Shown: positions 7,793 to 16,063 of the stretch, piece after piece | Layout of the letters: each line of letters starts with the position of its first letter | How positions within the stretch are numbered: position 1 is the first letter of the stretch | NCBI RefSeq assembly: GCF_022829515.1 | Contig: NZ_JAKSYL010000298.1 | Span: 1 to 58,098, forward strand | Origin: Methylobacterium sp. J-048 | GTDB taxonomy: Bacteria; Pseudomonadota; Alphaproteobacteria; Rhizobiales; Beijerinckiaceae | DNA length: 58,098 nt | Direction: 5' to 3' | Made by a program: the position numbers and the translations under genes | Notes under the pieces: generated by a model | Database searches by the model: none | What the model was told of the DNA's origin: nothing | Seen by the model: only the letters and a program-made list of their open reading frames with translations

Positions 7793-9049
7793 GTGACCGC
7801 TTCGACCCCTCTCCCGGACAGGATCGCGCCCGCCAGAAATCGGGGCGGCCTTGCGCGGCGCCTCGTGCCGCTCCTCGCCCTGCCGCCGGTCCTGGCGCTG
7901 CTGGGCGGTTGCAACCTCGTGGTCATGAGCCCGGCCGGCTACGTCGCCGAGCAGCAGCGCAACCTCGTGCTCGCCGCCACCGGGCTGATGCTCCTGATCA
8001 TCATCCCGGTGATCTTCTTCACCCTGTTCTTCGCCTGGCGCTACCGCGCCTCCAACGCGGATGCGGTCTACGATCCCGAGTGGCACCACTCGACCCAGCT
8101 CGAGGTGCTGATCTGGACCGCGCCGCTGATGATCATCATCGCGCTCGGCGCGCTCACCTGGATCGGCACCCACACCCTGGATCCGTTCCGGCCGCTCAGC
8201 AAGATCGACGCGAAGCGCGACATTCCGGCTGGCGTCGAACCGCTCCAGGTCGAGGCGGTGGCCATGGATTGGAAGTGGCTGTTCCTCTACCCGCAATACG
8301 GGATCGCCACGGTGAACGAGCTCGCCGCCCCGGTGGACCGGCCGATCCAGTTCAAGATCACCGCAACCGACGTGATGAACACGTTCTACGTCCCGACCCT
8401 GGCCGGGATGGTCTACGCGATGCCGGGCATGCAGACCCAGCTCCACGCCGTGATCAACCGCGAGGGATCCTACGAGGGCCGCTCGGCGCATTACAGCGGC
8501 GCCGGCTTCTCGAACATGTTCTTCAAGTTCAACGGCGTGACCAACGAGGCCTTCGACCAGTGGGTCGCCAAGACCAAGGCGCAGGGCGGCGCGCTGACCC
8601 AGGAGGCCTATCTCGATCTGGAGAAGCCGAGCGAGTCCGAGCCGGCCCGCTTCTACAAGTCCTACGCTAAGGGCCTGTTCGACCGGATCATCGGCATGTG
8701 CCCCCGTCCGGAGCAGATGTGCGTCGGCGAAATGGTGAAGATCGACGCACGGGGCGGCGCCTCGGGGGCGGAGGCCCAGGCCAACTACGACCGGCTGCAG
8801 TACGACAACCGCATGGCCGATCGCGGCAACGAGGCCCCGGGCGCGACCGGGCCGGCCTCCGGGACCGGCCCGCACGGGCAGACGCAGCCGCAGGGCATGA
8901 AGCCCCGGCCCGACATGGGCAACCCGGACTCGCGCGGTCAGGGCGAGGCCGCGCTGCCGGGCCAGGAGAAGGCGCCGGAGGTCAAGGCGCCCGACAGCCA
9001 GGGCCAGAAAGAGGGCGGGCAGATCGCGCCCAAGCAGCTCAACCAGTAA
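7793..9049 (+). CDS. cyoA: cytochrome o ubiquinol oxidase subunit II
   Basis: Subunit II of a haem-copper quinol oxidase, facing the periplasm. The GTG-started 418-residue protein has a basic leader ending in the lipobox LLGGC (Cys40, the predicted lipid-anchored residue). Two membrane helices follow (about 55-80 and 102-122), then the cupredoxin-like domain (VEAVAMDWKWLFLYPQYGIATVNE...). The copper-A ligands of cytochrome c oxidases are absent, as expected for a quinol oxidase. The family is usually near 300-350 residues. Here residues after about 320 form an extra hydrophilic tail rich in Gly, Pro, Gln and Lys. It is first in the cyoABCD-surf1 operon. Confidence 0.95.
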   Translation: MTASTPLPDRIAPARNRGGLARRLVPLLALPPVLALLGGCNLVVMSPAGYVAEQQRNLVLAATGLMLLIIIPVIFFTLFFAWRYRASNADAVYDPEWHHSTQLEVLIWTAPLMIIIALGALTWIGTHTLDPFRPLSKIDAKRDIPAGVEPLQVEAVAMDWKWLFLYPQYGIATVNELAAPVDRPIQFKITATDVMNTFYVPTLAGMVYAMPGMQTQLHAVINREGSYEGRSAHYSGAGFSNMFFKFNGVTNEAFDQWVAKTKAQGGALTQEAYLDLEKPSESEPARFYKSYAKGLFDRIIGMCPRPEQMCVGEMVKIDARGGASGAEAQANYDRLQYDNRMADRGNEAPGATGPASGTGPHGQTQPQGMKPRPDMGNPDSRGQGEAALPGQEKAPEVKAPDSQGQKEGGQIAPKQLNQ

Positions 9050-9123
9050 GAACGCTCGCGTGAACGCGAGCCCCACACCCAAAACCGGCGGTCGCCGTCG
9101 AACCCATTGAACGGGCCGATCCC

Positions 9124-11124
9124 ATGTTCGCAAACCTGGACCTACAACAGTTGATCCTCGGCCGATTTACGATCGAGCAGATCCCGTATCACGAGCCGAT
9201 CCTGCAGGCGACGTTCGCCGGCGTGGCCGTGGTCGGCCTCGCTGTGCTCGGCGTCATCACCTATTTCAGCTTCTGGGGGCCGCTGTGGCGTGACTGGGTC
9301 ACGTCCATCGACCACAAGAAGATCGGTATCATGTACTGTATCTTCGCGCTGATCATGCTGCTGCGCGGCTTCGCCGACGCGTTGCTGATGCGCTCGCAGC
9401 AGGCGGTGGCGTTCGGTTCGGAGCAGGGCTTCCTGCCGCCGCACCATTATGACCAGATCTTCACCGCCCACGGCATGATCATGATCTTCTTCGTGGCGAT
9501 GCCGTTCGTCACGGGGCTCATGAACTTCGCGGTGCCGCTTCAGATCGGCGCCCGCGACGTGGCCTTCCCGTTCCTGAACAACTTCAGCTTCTGGATGACG
9601 GTGGCCGGCGGCATCCTGGTGATGGTCTCGCTGTTCGTCGGCGAGTTCTCGCGCGCCACCTGGCTCGCCTACCCGCCGCTCTCGGGCGCCGCCATGAGCC
9701 CCGGCGTCGGCGTCGACTACTACATCTGGGCGCTGCAGATCGCCGGCATCGGGACTTTGCTCTCGGGCATCAACCTGATCGCGACCATCGTGAAGATGCG
9801 CGCGCCCGGCATGACCATGATGAAGCTGCCGATCTTCGTCTGGTCGTCGCTGTGCACCAACATCCTGATCGTGGCCGCCTTCCCGATCCTCACGGCCGTT
9901 CTCGTGCTGCTGTCGCTCGACCGCTACGTCGGCACGCACTTCTTCACGAACGACCTCGGCGGCAACGCCATGCTGTACTTCAACCTGATCTGGATCTGGG
10001 GCCACCCGGAGGTCTACATCCTGATCCTGCCGGCTTTCGGCGTGTTCTCGGAGATCACCTCGACCTTCTGCGGCAAGCGGTTGTTCGGCTACACCTCGAT
10101 GGTCTACGCGCTGGTGGTGATTACCATCCTCGCCTACCTGGTGTGGTTGCACCACTTCTTCACCATGGGCTCGGGCGCCGACGTGAACTCGTTCTTCGGG
10201 ATCACGACGATGATCATCTCGATCCCGACGGGCGCGAAGATCTTCAACTGGATGTTCACGATGTACCGCGGCCGGATCCGGTTCGAGGTGCCGATGCTCT
10301 GGGTGGTGGCGTTCATCGTCACCTTCGTGATCGGCGGCATGACCGGCGTCCTGCTGGCGGTGCCCCCGGCCGACTTCGTGCTCCACAACTCGCTGTTCCT
10401 GATCGCGCACTTCCACAACGTGATCATCGGCGGCGTGCTGTTCGGCATGTTCGCCGGCGTGACCTTCTGGTTCCCCAAGGCCTTCGGGTTCAAGCTCGAC
10501 GAGTTCTGGGGCAAGATGGCCCTCGTGTTCTGGGTGAGCGGGTTCTACATCGCCTTCATGCCGCTCTACGTGCTCGGCCTGATGGGCGTGACCCGGCGCA
10601 TGCAGCATTTCGACGATCCGTCGCTGCAGATCTGGTTCGTCATCGCGGCCGGTGGCGCGGTCCTGATCGCCTGCGGTATCGCCTCGCAGATCATCATGTT
10701 CGTGGTCTCGATCCGCAACCGCGAGAAGCTGCGCGACCTGACCGGCGACCCGTGGGGCGGCCGGACCCTGGAATGGTCCACCTCCTCGCCGCCGCCGGAC
10801 TACAACTTCGCCTTCACCCCGGTGGTGCACGATTCCGATGCGTGGTGGGACATGAAGAACCGCGGCTTCGCCCGGCCGATGACCGGCTACAAGCCGATCC
10901 ACATGCCCAAGAACACCGCCAGCGGCGCCATCCTGGCGGGTCTGAACTTCACCTTCGGCCTGGCCATGGTCTGGTACGTCTGGTGGCTGGCGGCGCTCTG
11001 CTTCGTGGCGATCCTCGTCGTCGCGATCCTCCACACCTTCAACTACAACCGCGACTTCTACATTCCTGCCGACACGGTCAGTCGGACGGAAGGTCAGCGG
11101 TCGCGTGAACTGGAAATGGCCTGA
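9124..11124 (+). CDS. cyoB: cytochrome o ubiquinol oxidase subunit I
   Basis: The catalytic, proton-pumping subunit of the cytochrome bo-type terminal oxidase, which reduces oxygen to water with electrons from ubiquinol. It is 666 residues, close to E. coli CyoB, with about 15 membrane segments. Haem and copper ligands are visible: TAHGMIMIFF (low-spin haem His), WGHPEVYILILPAFG (CuB His cross-linked to Tyr), WLHHFFTMG (two CuB His) and AHFHNVIIGG (the two haem-iron His). The start ATG at 9124 lies 75 bases after cyoA. The downstream cyoC start lies inside the end of this gene, showing tight coupling. Confidence 0.97.
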   Translation: MFANLDLQQLILGRFTIEQIPYHEPILQATFAGVAVVGLAVLGVITYFSFWGPLWRDWVTSIDHKKIGIMYCIFALIMLLRGFADALLMRSQQAVAFGSEQGFLPPHHYDQIFTAHGMIMIFFVAMPFVTGLMNFAVPLQIGARDVAFPFLNNFSFWMTVAGGILVMVSLFVGEFSRATWLAYPPLSGAAMSPGVGVDYYIWALQIAGIGTLLSGINLIATIVKMRAPGMTMMKLPIFVWSSLCTNILIVAAFPILTAVLVLLSLDRYVGTHFFTNDLGGNAMLYFNLIWIWGHPEVYILILPAFGVFSEITSTFCGKRLFGYTSMVYALVVITILAYLVWLHHFFTMGSGADVNSFFGITTMIISIPTGAKIFNWMFTMYRGRIRFEVPMLWVVAFIVTFVIGGMTGVLLAVPPADFVLHNSLFLIAHFHNVIIGGVLFGMFAGVTFWFPKAFGFKLDEFWGKMALVFWVSGFYIAFMPLYVLGLMGVTRRMQHFDDPSLQIWFVIAAGGAVLIACGIASQIIMFVVSIRNREKLRDLTGDPWGGRTLEWSTSSPPPDYNFAFTPVVHDSDAWWDMKNRGFARPMTGYKPIHMPKNTASGAILAGLNFTFGLAMVWYVWWLAALCFVAILVVAILHTFNYNRDFYIPADTVSRTEGQRSRELEMA

Positions 11125-11761
11125 TTCGATGATGCACGGGGAGACTGCACCCCCCGGCGCCGCGGCGCCGGTCTTCTACCAGACCGACGAGGAGGGCCAT
11201 CATTCCGAGGGCTCGACGATGCTCGGGTTCTGGCTCTACCTGATGAGCGATTGCCTCATCTTCGCGACCCTGTTCGCGACCTACGGCGTGCTCGGCCGCA
11301 GCTACGCGGCCGGGCCGACTCCGAAGGACCTGTTCGACCTGCCGGGCATCGCGGTGAACACCGCGATGCTGCTGTTCTCGTCCATCACCTACGGCTTCGC
11401 CATGCTGGAGATGGACCGGAATCGGATCAAGCAGACCCAGATCTGGCTTGCGATCACCGGCCTGTTCGGCGTGGCCTTCGTGTCCCTGGAGATCCGGGAA
11501 TTCGTCCACCTGTTCCATGAGGGCGCCCCGCCCTGGCGCAGCGCCTTCCTGTCGTCGTTCTACACCCTGGTGGCGACGCACGGCCTGCACGTCTCGGTCG
11601 GCATCCTCTGGCTGGTCGTGCTGCTGGTGCAGCTGCGCAAGCACGGTCTGATCGTCGAGAACAAGCGCCGGCTGATGTGCCTGTCGATGTTCTGGCACTT
11701 CCTCGATCTGATCTGGATCGGGGTGTTCACCGTCGTCTACCTGATGGGAGTGCTCGAATGA
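11105..11761 (+). CDS. cyoC: cytochrome o ubiquinol oxidase subunit III
   Basis: Structural subunit III of the bo-type oxidase. The 218-residue protein has five membrane helices, including GFWLYLMSDCLIFATLFATY, the AMLEMDRN loop and THGLHVSVGILWL. The GTG at 11105 overlaps the last 20 bases of cyoB and follows GGAAGG at a suitable distance. An ATG at 11129 just past the cyoB stop is the alternative and would shorten the protein by eight residues. The stop overlaps cyoD (ATGA). Confidence 0.93.
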   Translation: MNWKWPDSMMHGETAPPGAAAPVFYQTDEEGHHSEGSTMLGFWLYLMSDCLIFATLFATYGVLGRSYAAGPTPKDLFDLPGIAVNTAMLLFSSITYGFAMLEMDRNRIKQTQIWLAITGLFGVAFVSLEIREFVHLFHEGAPPWRSAFLSSFYTLVATHGLHVSVGILWLVVLLVQLRKHGLIVENKRRLMCLSMFWHFLDLIWIGVFTVVYLMGVLE

Positions 11762-12162
11762 GCGCCGACGCGCACCACCTGACCGGTCACGGCCAGGACA
11801 CCCACGACGCGCACGCCCACAGCGAGGGCGGGCACGGCTCCTTCGGCAGCTACATCACCGGCTTCGTCCTGTCGGTGATCCTGACGGTGATCCCGTTCTG
11901 GCTGGTGATGGGCAACGTGCTCGACAACAGCCTCGTCACCAGCCTGGTGATCCTGGCGCTGGGCGGCGTGCAGATGGTCGTGCACATCATCTACTTCCTG
12001 CACATGAACACCAAGTCGGAGGGCGGCTGGACCTTCCTGGCGCTGATCTTCACCATCATGGTGGTGGTGATCATGCTCGCCGGCTCGGTGTGGGTGATGT
12101 ACCACCTCAACCACAACATGATGCCGATGGATGCCCACGACGTCATGAACAACGCCCGCTGA
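11758..12162 (+). CDS. cyoD: cytochrome o ubiquinol oxidase subunit IV
   Basis: Small accessory subunit (134 residues) that stabilises the CuB site during oxidase assembly. It has three membrane helices (YITGFVLSVILTVIPFWLVM, a middle helix ending VVHIIYFLHMN, and a third beginning WTFLALIFTIMVVVIMLAG), the standard CyoD layout. The first 28 residues are unusually histidine-rich (HHLTGHGQDTHDAHAHSEGGHGS). The ATG overlaps the cyoC stop by four bases. Confidence 0.93.
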   Translation: MSADAHHLTGHGQDTHDAHAHSEGGHGSFGSYITGFVLSVILTVIPFWLVMGNVLDNSLVTSLVILALGGVQMVVHIIYFLHMNTKSEGGWTFLALIFTIMVVVIMLAGSVWVMYHLNHNMMPMDAHDVMNNAR

Positions 12163-12176
12163 GCGCGCGTCCTGAG

Positions 12177-12950
12177 ATGAGGTCCACGGGGTCGGGAGGG
12201 GGGGCTGAGCCGGGCTCGGCCCCCTCCCCGGCCCCGCTCTCGTTGCTGCGGCGCGTCGTGTTCGGCGTCGCCGTGGGCTTCGTGTTCGTCGTCCTGATCG
12301 GGCTCGGGACCTGGCAGGTCCAGCGCCGGGCCTGGAAGCTCGACCTGATCGCCCGGGTCGAGGCCCGGGTCCACGCGCCCGCTGCGCCGGCCCCCGGCCC
12401 GGCCGAATGGCCGCGGATCGGCCCCGACGACGCCTACCGGCATGTCTGGCTGGCCGGAACCTTCCTCCACGACCGGGAAACCCTGGTCCAGGCTGTCACC
12501 GAGCGGGGCGGCGGCTTCTGGGTGCTGACGCCGCTGCGCCGGCCCGACGGCAGCCTCGTGCTGGTCAATCGCGGCTTCGTGCCGGGGGCGAACCGCGACC
12601 CCGCGACCCGGCAGGTGGCGGGCGAGACGCGGGTGACCGGCCTCCTGCGGCTCACCGAGCCCGGCGGCGCCTTCCTGCGGGCCAATGACCCGAAGGACGG
12701 GCGCTGGTACTCCCGCGACGTGGCCGCCATCGCGGCCGCCCACGGCCTGACCGACATCGCCCCCTACTTCGTCGATGCCGATGCGATGCCCAATCCCGGC
12801 GGCCTGCCGGTGGGCGGGCTCACGGTGATCGCCTTCCCGAACAGCCACCTCGTCTACGCGCTGACATGGTACGGGATGGCGCTGATGCTGGCGGGCGCGG
12901 TCTTCTACATCCTGCGCAACGGGCGGCGCCACAGACCCCCGGGGGAGTAG
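12177..12950 (+). CDS. SURF1-family oxidase assembly protein
   Basis: SURF1 proteins help insert haem into subunit I of haem-copper oxidases. This 257-residue protein has one membrane helix at each end (VVFGVAVGFVFVVLIGLGTWQ and LVYALTWYGMALMLAGAVFYI). Between them lie the family motifs GTWQVQRRAWK near the N-terminus and VLVNRGFVP in the periplasmic domain. It begins 14 bases after cyoD and is clearly the last gene of the cyo operon, so it is expected to serve the bo oxidase. No haem O synthase gene (cyoE) is present in the window. Confidence 0.9.
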   Translation: MRSTGSGGGAEPGSAPSPAPLSLLRRVVFGVAVGFVFVVLIGLGTWQVQRRAWKLDLIARVEARVHAPAAPAPGPAEWPRIGPDDAYRHVWLAGTFLHDRETLVQAVTERGGGFWVLTPLRRPDGSLVLVNRGFVPGANRDPATRQVAGETRVTGLLRLTEPGGAFLRANDPKDGRWYSRDVAAIAAAHGLTDIAPYFVDADAMPNPGGLPVGGLTVIAFPNSHLVYALTWYGMALMLAGAVFYILRNGRRHRPPGE

Positions 12951-12969
12951 CCCGGTTCCCGGCGGTGTC

Positions 12970-12975
12970 TATAAT
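12970..12975 (+). promoter_or_regulatory. consensus -10 box before methylmalonyl-CoA mutase
   Basis: A perfect TATAAT stands out in GC-rich surroundings 32 bases before the mutase ATG. A matching -35 box at 16-18 bases is not convincing. Confidence 0.4.
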
Positions 12976-13006
12976 GGTGCGACAAACGCCATAACGAGTC
13001 AGCACC

Positions 13007-15172
13007 ATGACCACCCGCATCCCGAACTTCGCCGAGATTCCTTGGGTCGGCGACCCGCTTGCGGCGGCGTCTCCGGCCTTGCCCGAGCCCTGGATGACCC
13101 CGGAGGGCATTCCGGTGAAGGGCCGCTACGGACCTGAGGACCGCGAGGGCATCGAGTTCCTCGACACCTATCCCGGCATCGCGCCGTTCCTGCGCGGCCC
13201 CTACCCGACCATGTACGTCACCCAGCCGTGGACGATCCGGCAATATGCCGGCTTCTCCACGGCCGAGGATTCGAACGCCTTCTACCGGCGCAACCTCGCG
13301 GCCGGCCAGAAGGGCCTGTCGGTGGCCTTCGACCTCGCCACGCACCGCGGCTACGATTCCGACCATCCGCGCGTCTCGGGCGATGTCGGCATGGCCGGCG
13401 TGGCGATCGACTCGATCTACGACATGCGGACGCTGTTCTCGGGCATCCCGCTCGACGAGATGACGGTGTCGATGACGATGAACGGCGCGGTGCTGCCGAT
13501 CCTCGCCCTCTACATCGTGGCCGCTGAAGAACAGGGCGTGCCGCCGCAAAAGCTCGCCGGGACGATCCAGAACGACATCCTCAAGGAGTTCATGGTCCGG
13601 AACACCTACATCTATCCCCCCAAGGGATCGATGCGGATTATTTCCGATATCTTCGCCTATACGTCGAAGAATATGCCGAAATTCAATTCGATCTCGATCT
13701 CCGGCTATCACATGCAGGAGGCAGGGGCGACGAACGACCTGGAGCTCGCCTACACGCTGGCCGACGGCGTCGAGTACATCAAGGCCGGGCTGGCCGCCGG
13801 GCTCACCATCGACCAGTTCGCCCCGCGCCTGTCGTTCTTCTGGGCGATCTCGACCAACTTCTTCATGGAGATCGCCAAGATGCGGGCCGCGCGCCTGATC
13901 TGGGCGAAGCTGGTGAAGGGGTTCGATCCGAAATCGGAAAAATCCCTGGCCCTGCGTACCCACTCGCAGACCTCCGGCTGGTCGCTCACCGCCCAGGACG
14001 TGTTCAACAACGTCACCCGCACCAACATCGAGGCGATGGCGGCCACGCAGGGCGGCACGCAATCCCTGCACACCAACGCGCTCGACGAGGCGCTGGCGCT
14101 CCCCACCAACTTCTCGGCCCGGATCGCCCGCAACACCCAGCTGTTCCTGCAGCAGGAGAGCGGCACCTGCCGGATCGTCGACCCGTGGGGCGGCTCCTAC
14201 TACGTCGAGAAACTCACCGCCGACATCGCGGCGCGGGCTTGGGAGCATATTCGCGAGGTCGACCAGCTCGGCGGCATGGCCAAGGCGATCGAGGCCGGCA
14301 TCCCCAAGCTGCGGATCGAGGAGGCCGCCGCCCGGGCCCAGGCCCGGATCGATTCCGGCCGCCAGACCATCGTGGGCATCAACAAGTTCAAGGCCGACGA
14401 CGACATGGCCATCGACCTGCTGCGGGTCGATAACGGCAATGTCCGCCGCCTGCAGATCGACAAGCTCAAGCGCCTGCGCTCCGAGCGCGACGAGGCCGCC
14501 GTCACGGCCCGGCTCGAGGCGCTGACCAAGGCCGCCGACACGAACGAGAACCTGCTGGCGCTGGCCGTCGACGCGGCGCGCGCCAAGGCCACCGTCGGCG
14601 AGATTTCCGAGGCCCTGGAGAAGGCCTGGGGCCGGCACCGCGCCGAGATCCGCTCGATTTCCGGCGTCTACAAGCGCGAGGTTGGGGGCATGTCGCCAGT
14701 GGTCGAGGAGGTCCGGGCGCTGGTCGAGGCGTTCGAGGAGAACGATGGCCGCCGGCCGCGCATCCTGGTCGCCAAGATGGGCCAGGACGGGCACGACCGG
14801 GGCCAGAAGGTCATCGCCTCGGCGTTTGCCGATCTCGGCTTCGACGTGGATATCGGGCCGCTCTTCGCCACCCCGGCCGAGGCCGCCCGGCAGGCGGTGG
14901 AGAACGACGTGCACATCGTCGGCGTCTCGTCGCTGGCGGCCGGCCACCTCACCCTGGTGCCGGAGCTGAAGGCGGCGCTCACGGAGCAGGGCCGGGACGA
15001 CGTGATGATCGCCATCGGCGGCGTGATCCCGCCGGGCGACTACGACGCCCTGGTGGCGGCCGGCGCCTCCGCGATCTTCCCGCCCGGCACGGTGATCGCC
15101 GAGGCCGCGGTCAAGCTGATCCGCGCCCTGAACGAGCGGCTGGGGTATGGGGCGCGGCAGGCGGCGGAATAA
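13007..15172 (+). CDS. mcmA: methylmalonyl-CoA mutase, large (B12-binding) subunit
   Basis: An adenosylcobalamin enzyme that interconverts methylmalonyl-CoA and succinyl-CoA in propionate breakdown and, in methylotrophs, the ethylmalonyl-CoA route of glyoxylate regeneration. The 721-residue protein has the TIM-barrel catalytic domain (about 1-560, with YVTQPWTIRQYAGFSTAEDSN, GLSVAFDLATHRGYDSDHPR and DPWGGSYYVE). A C-terminal cobalamin domain follows (about 590-715) carrying the base-off motif DGHDRG (DxHxxG) and a GGVIPPGDY glycine motif. The length equals that of known catalytic subunits. No small subunit or MeaB-type chaperone gene is adjacent. The gene appears to be transcribed alone from a promoter in the 56-base gap after surf1. 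Confidence 0.96.
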   Translation: MTTRIPNFAEIPWVGDPLAAASPALPEPWMTPEGIPVKGRYGPEDREGIEFLDTYPGIAPFLRGPYPTMYVTQPWTIRQYAGFSTAEDSNAFYRRNLAAGQKGLSVAFDLATHRGYDSDHPRVSGDVGMAGVAIDSIYDMRTLFSGIPLDEMTVSMTMNGAVLPILALYIVAAEEQGVPPQKLAGTIQNDILKEFMVRNTYIYPPKGSMRIISDIFAYTSKNMPKFNSISISGYHMQEAGATNDLELAYTLADGVEYIKAGLAAGLTIDQFAPRLSFFWAISTNFFMEIAKMRAARLIWAKLVKGFDPKSEKSLALRTHSQTSGWSLTAQDVFNNVTRTNIEAMAATQGGTQSLHTNALDEALALPTNFSARIARNTQLFLQQESGTCRIVDPWGGSYYVEKLTADIAARAWEHIREVDQLGGMAKAIEAGIPKLRIEEAAARAQARIDSGRQTIVGINKFKADDDMAIDLLRVDNGNVRRLQIDKLKRLRSERDEAAVTARLEALTKAADTNENLLALAVDAARAKATVGEISEALEKAWGRHRAEIRSISGVYKREVGGMSPVVEEVRALVEAFEENDGRRPRILVAKMGQDGHDRGQKVIASAFADLGFDVDIGPLFATPAEAARQAVENDVHIVGVSSLAAGHLTLVPELKAALTEQGRDDVMIAIGGVIPPGDYDALVAAGASAIFPPGTVIAEAAVKLIRALNERLGYGARQAAE

Positions 15173-15195
15173 GCGAGCCAGGGGACAGAACGGAA

Positions 15196-15218
15196 GCACG
15201 GCCCCTGGTGGGCCGTGC
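15196..15218 (+). terminator. perfect hairpin after mcmA
   Basis: GCACGGCCC/GGGCCGTGC (15196-15204 with 15210-15218) pair perfectly around a five-base loop 24 bases past the mutase stop. There is no T run, so it may stabilise the 3' end or terminate weakly. Confidence 0.45.
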
Positions 15219-15249
15219 GGATCGCCGAACTCATGAAAGAGCCTGACAG

Positions 15250-15549
15250 ATGGATGCGGGGTCGATCGTGGACGTGAAGCAGGCTGTCGCGAAAGCGAGG
15301 GACTATCTCAAGGCCGTCTTCTCGGATGAGCAGATTTCTGAATTGCGGCTTGAGGAAGTGGAGTTCGATAAGCGCGATGATGCGTGGTTGATAACCTTCG
15401 GGCTCTTGCGGCCTGGTAGCGAAAACCTGGCGCGGTTTGGAGCAGTCCCCGGCGGGACAATGTTGAACCGAACCTATAAGGTTGTTCGCATTCCTAATGA
15501 CGAAAACGAGTTGCCGTCGATCAAGATCCGTGAACTGGCCGAGGAATGA
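15250..15549 (+). CDS. unknown small protein paired with a PIN-like nuclease
   Basis: This encodes 99 acidic residues, and I cannot name the family with confidence. The N-terminal helix (VKQAVAKARDYLKAVFSD) is followed by a predicted beta-strand region (LRLEEVEFDKRDDAWLITFGLLRP...NRTYKVVRIP), a compact alpha-beta fold. Base composition is lower in GC than the neighbours. The stop overlaps the ATG of the next gene (ATGA). That arrangement suggests an antitoxin- or immunity-like partner, but this is inferred from context alone. The ATG at 15250 is used; a GTG at 15268 is also possible. Confidence 0.7.
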   Translation: MDAGSIVDVKQAVAKARDYLKAVFSDEQISELRLEEVEFDKRDDAWLITFGLLRPGSENLARFGAVPGGTMLNRTYKVVRIPNDENELPSIKIRELAEE

Positions 15550-16013
15550 CGCGTTCCATTCTTCTCGATACGCAACTGATGGTCTTTCTGGCCGTCGGTC
15601 TGACATTGGCCGGCATCATCGCCAAGCATAAGAATCTCACCGAATTCACGAGCGACGATTTCGATCTCCTTGTCCACTTGCTCGGTCACGATTGTCGTCT
15701 GATCCTGCTGCCCAACACGGTGTCCGAAGCGGCCAACTTGCTGCGGCATCACAAAAATCCCGAACGCAGAGCGATCATGGAGACGTTCAGGAGCCTCATC
15801 GCCGGCAACCGCGAATACTACATCGAGAGCGCGATCGTGGCGGCGCGCGACGAGTACCATCGGCTCGGCATCACCGACTCTGCGATCCTCCAATGTGGCT
15901 CGCCCGATCGTGAAATTCTGACGGCGGATGCCGGATTGTATGTCGCGGCCATGCAACTCGGGATGCATGCGACGAACTTCAATCACAAGCGTGAAGAGTT
16001 CGGCCTGGTCTGA
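15546..16013 (+). CDS. PIN-domain-like putative ribonuclease
   Basis: A 155-residue protein with the spacing of acidic residues typical of PIN nucleases: Asp8 (LLDTQL), Glu61 (TVSEAANL), Asp111 (GITDSAIL) and Asp128 (LTADAGLY). These would bind the catalytic metals for RNA cleavage. It differs from VapC in having a longer hydrophobic first helix (LMVFLAVGLTLAGIIAK) that may pack in the fold or contact a membrane. It overlaps the preceding 99-residue gene by four bases and has the same lower-GC composition. A toxin or RNA-processing role is inferred; the partner is not a recognised VapB. Confidence 0.7.
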   Translation: MTRSILLDTQLMVFLAVGLTLAGIIAKHKNLTEFTSDDFDLLVHLLGHDCRLILLPNTVSEAANLLRHHKNPERRAIMETFRSLIAGNREYYIESAIVAARDEYHRLGITDSAILQCGSPDREILTADAGLYVAAMQLGMHATNFNHKREEFGLV

Positions 16014-16063
16014 GGGCCCCCGCACTGTCTCTGTCGCCCTGCGGGGAGCCCTGCGCCCTTACC

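Noticed and set aside
12951..13006. Cobalamin riboswitch before the B12-dependent mutase
   Set aside because: The gap is only 56 bases, far too short for a B12 riboswitch, and has no B12-box-like sequence.
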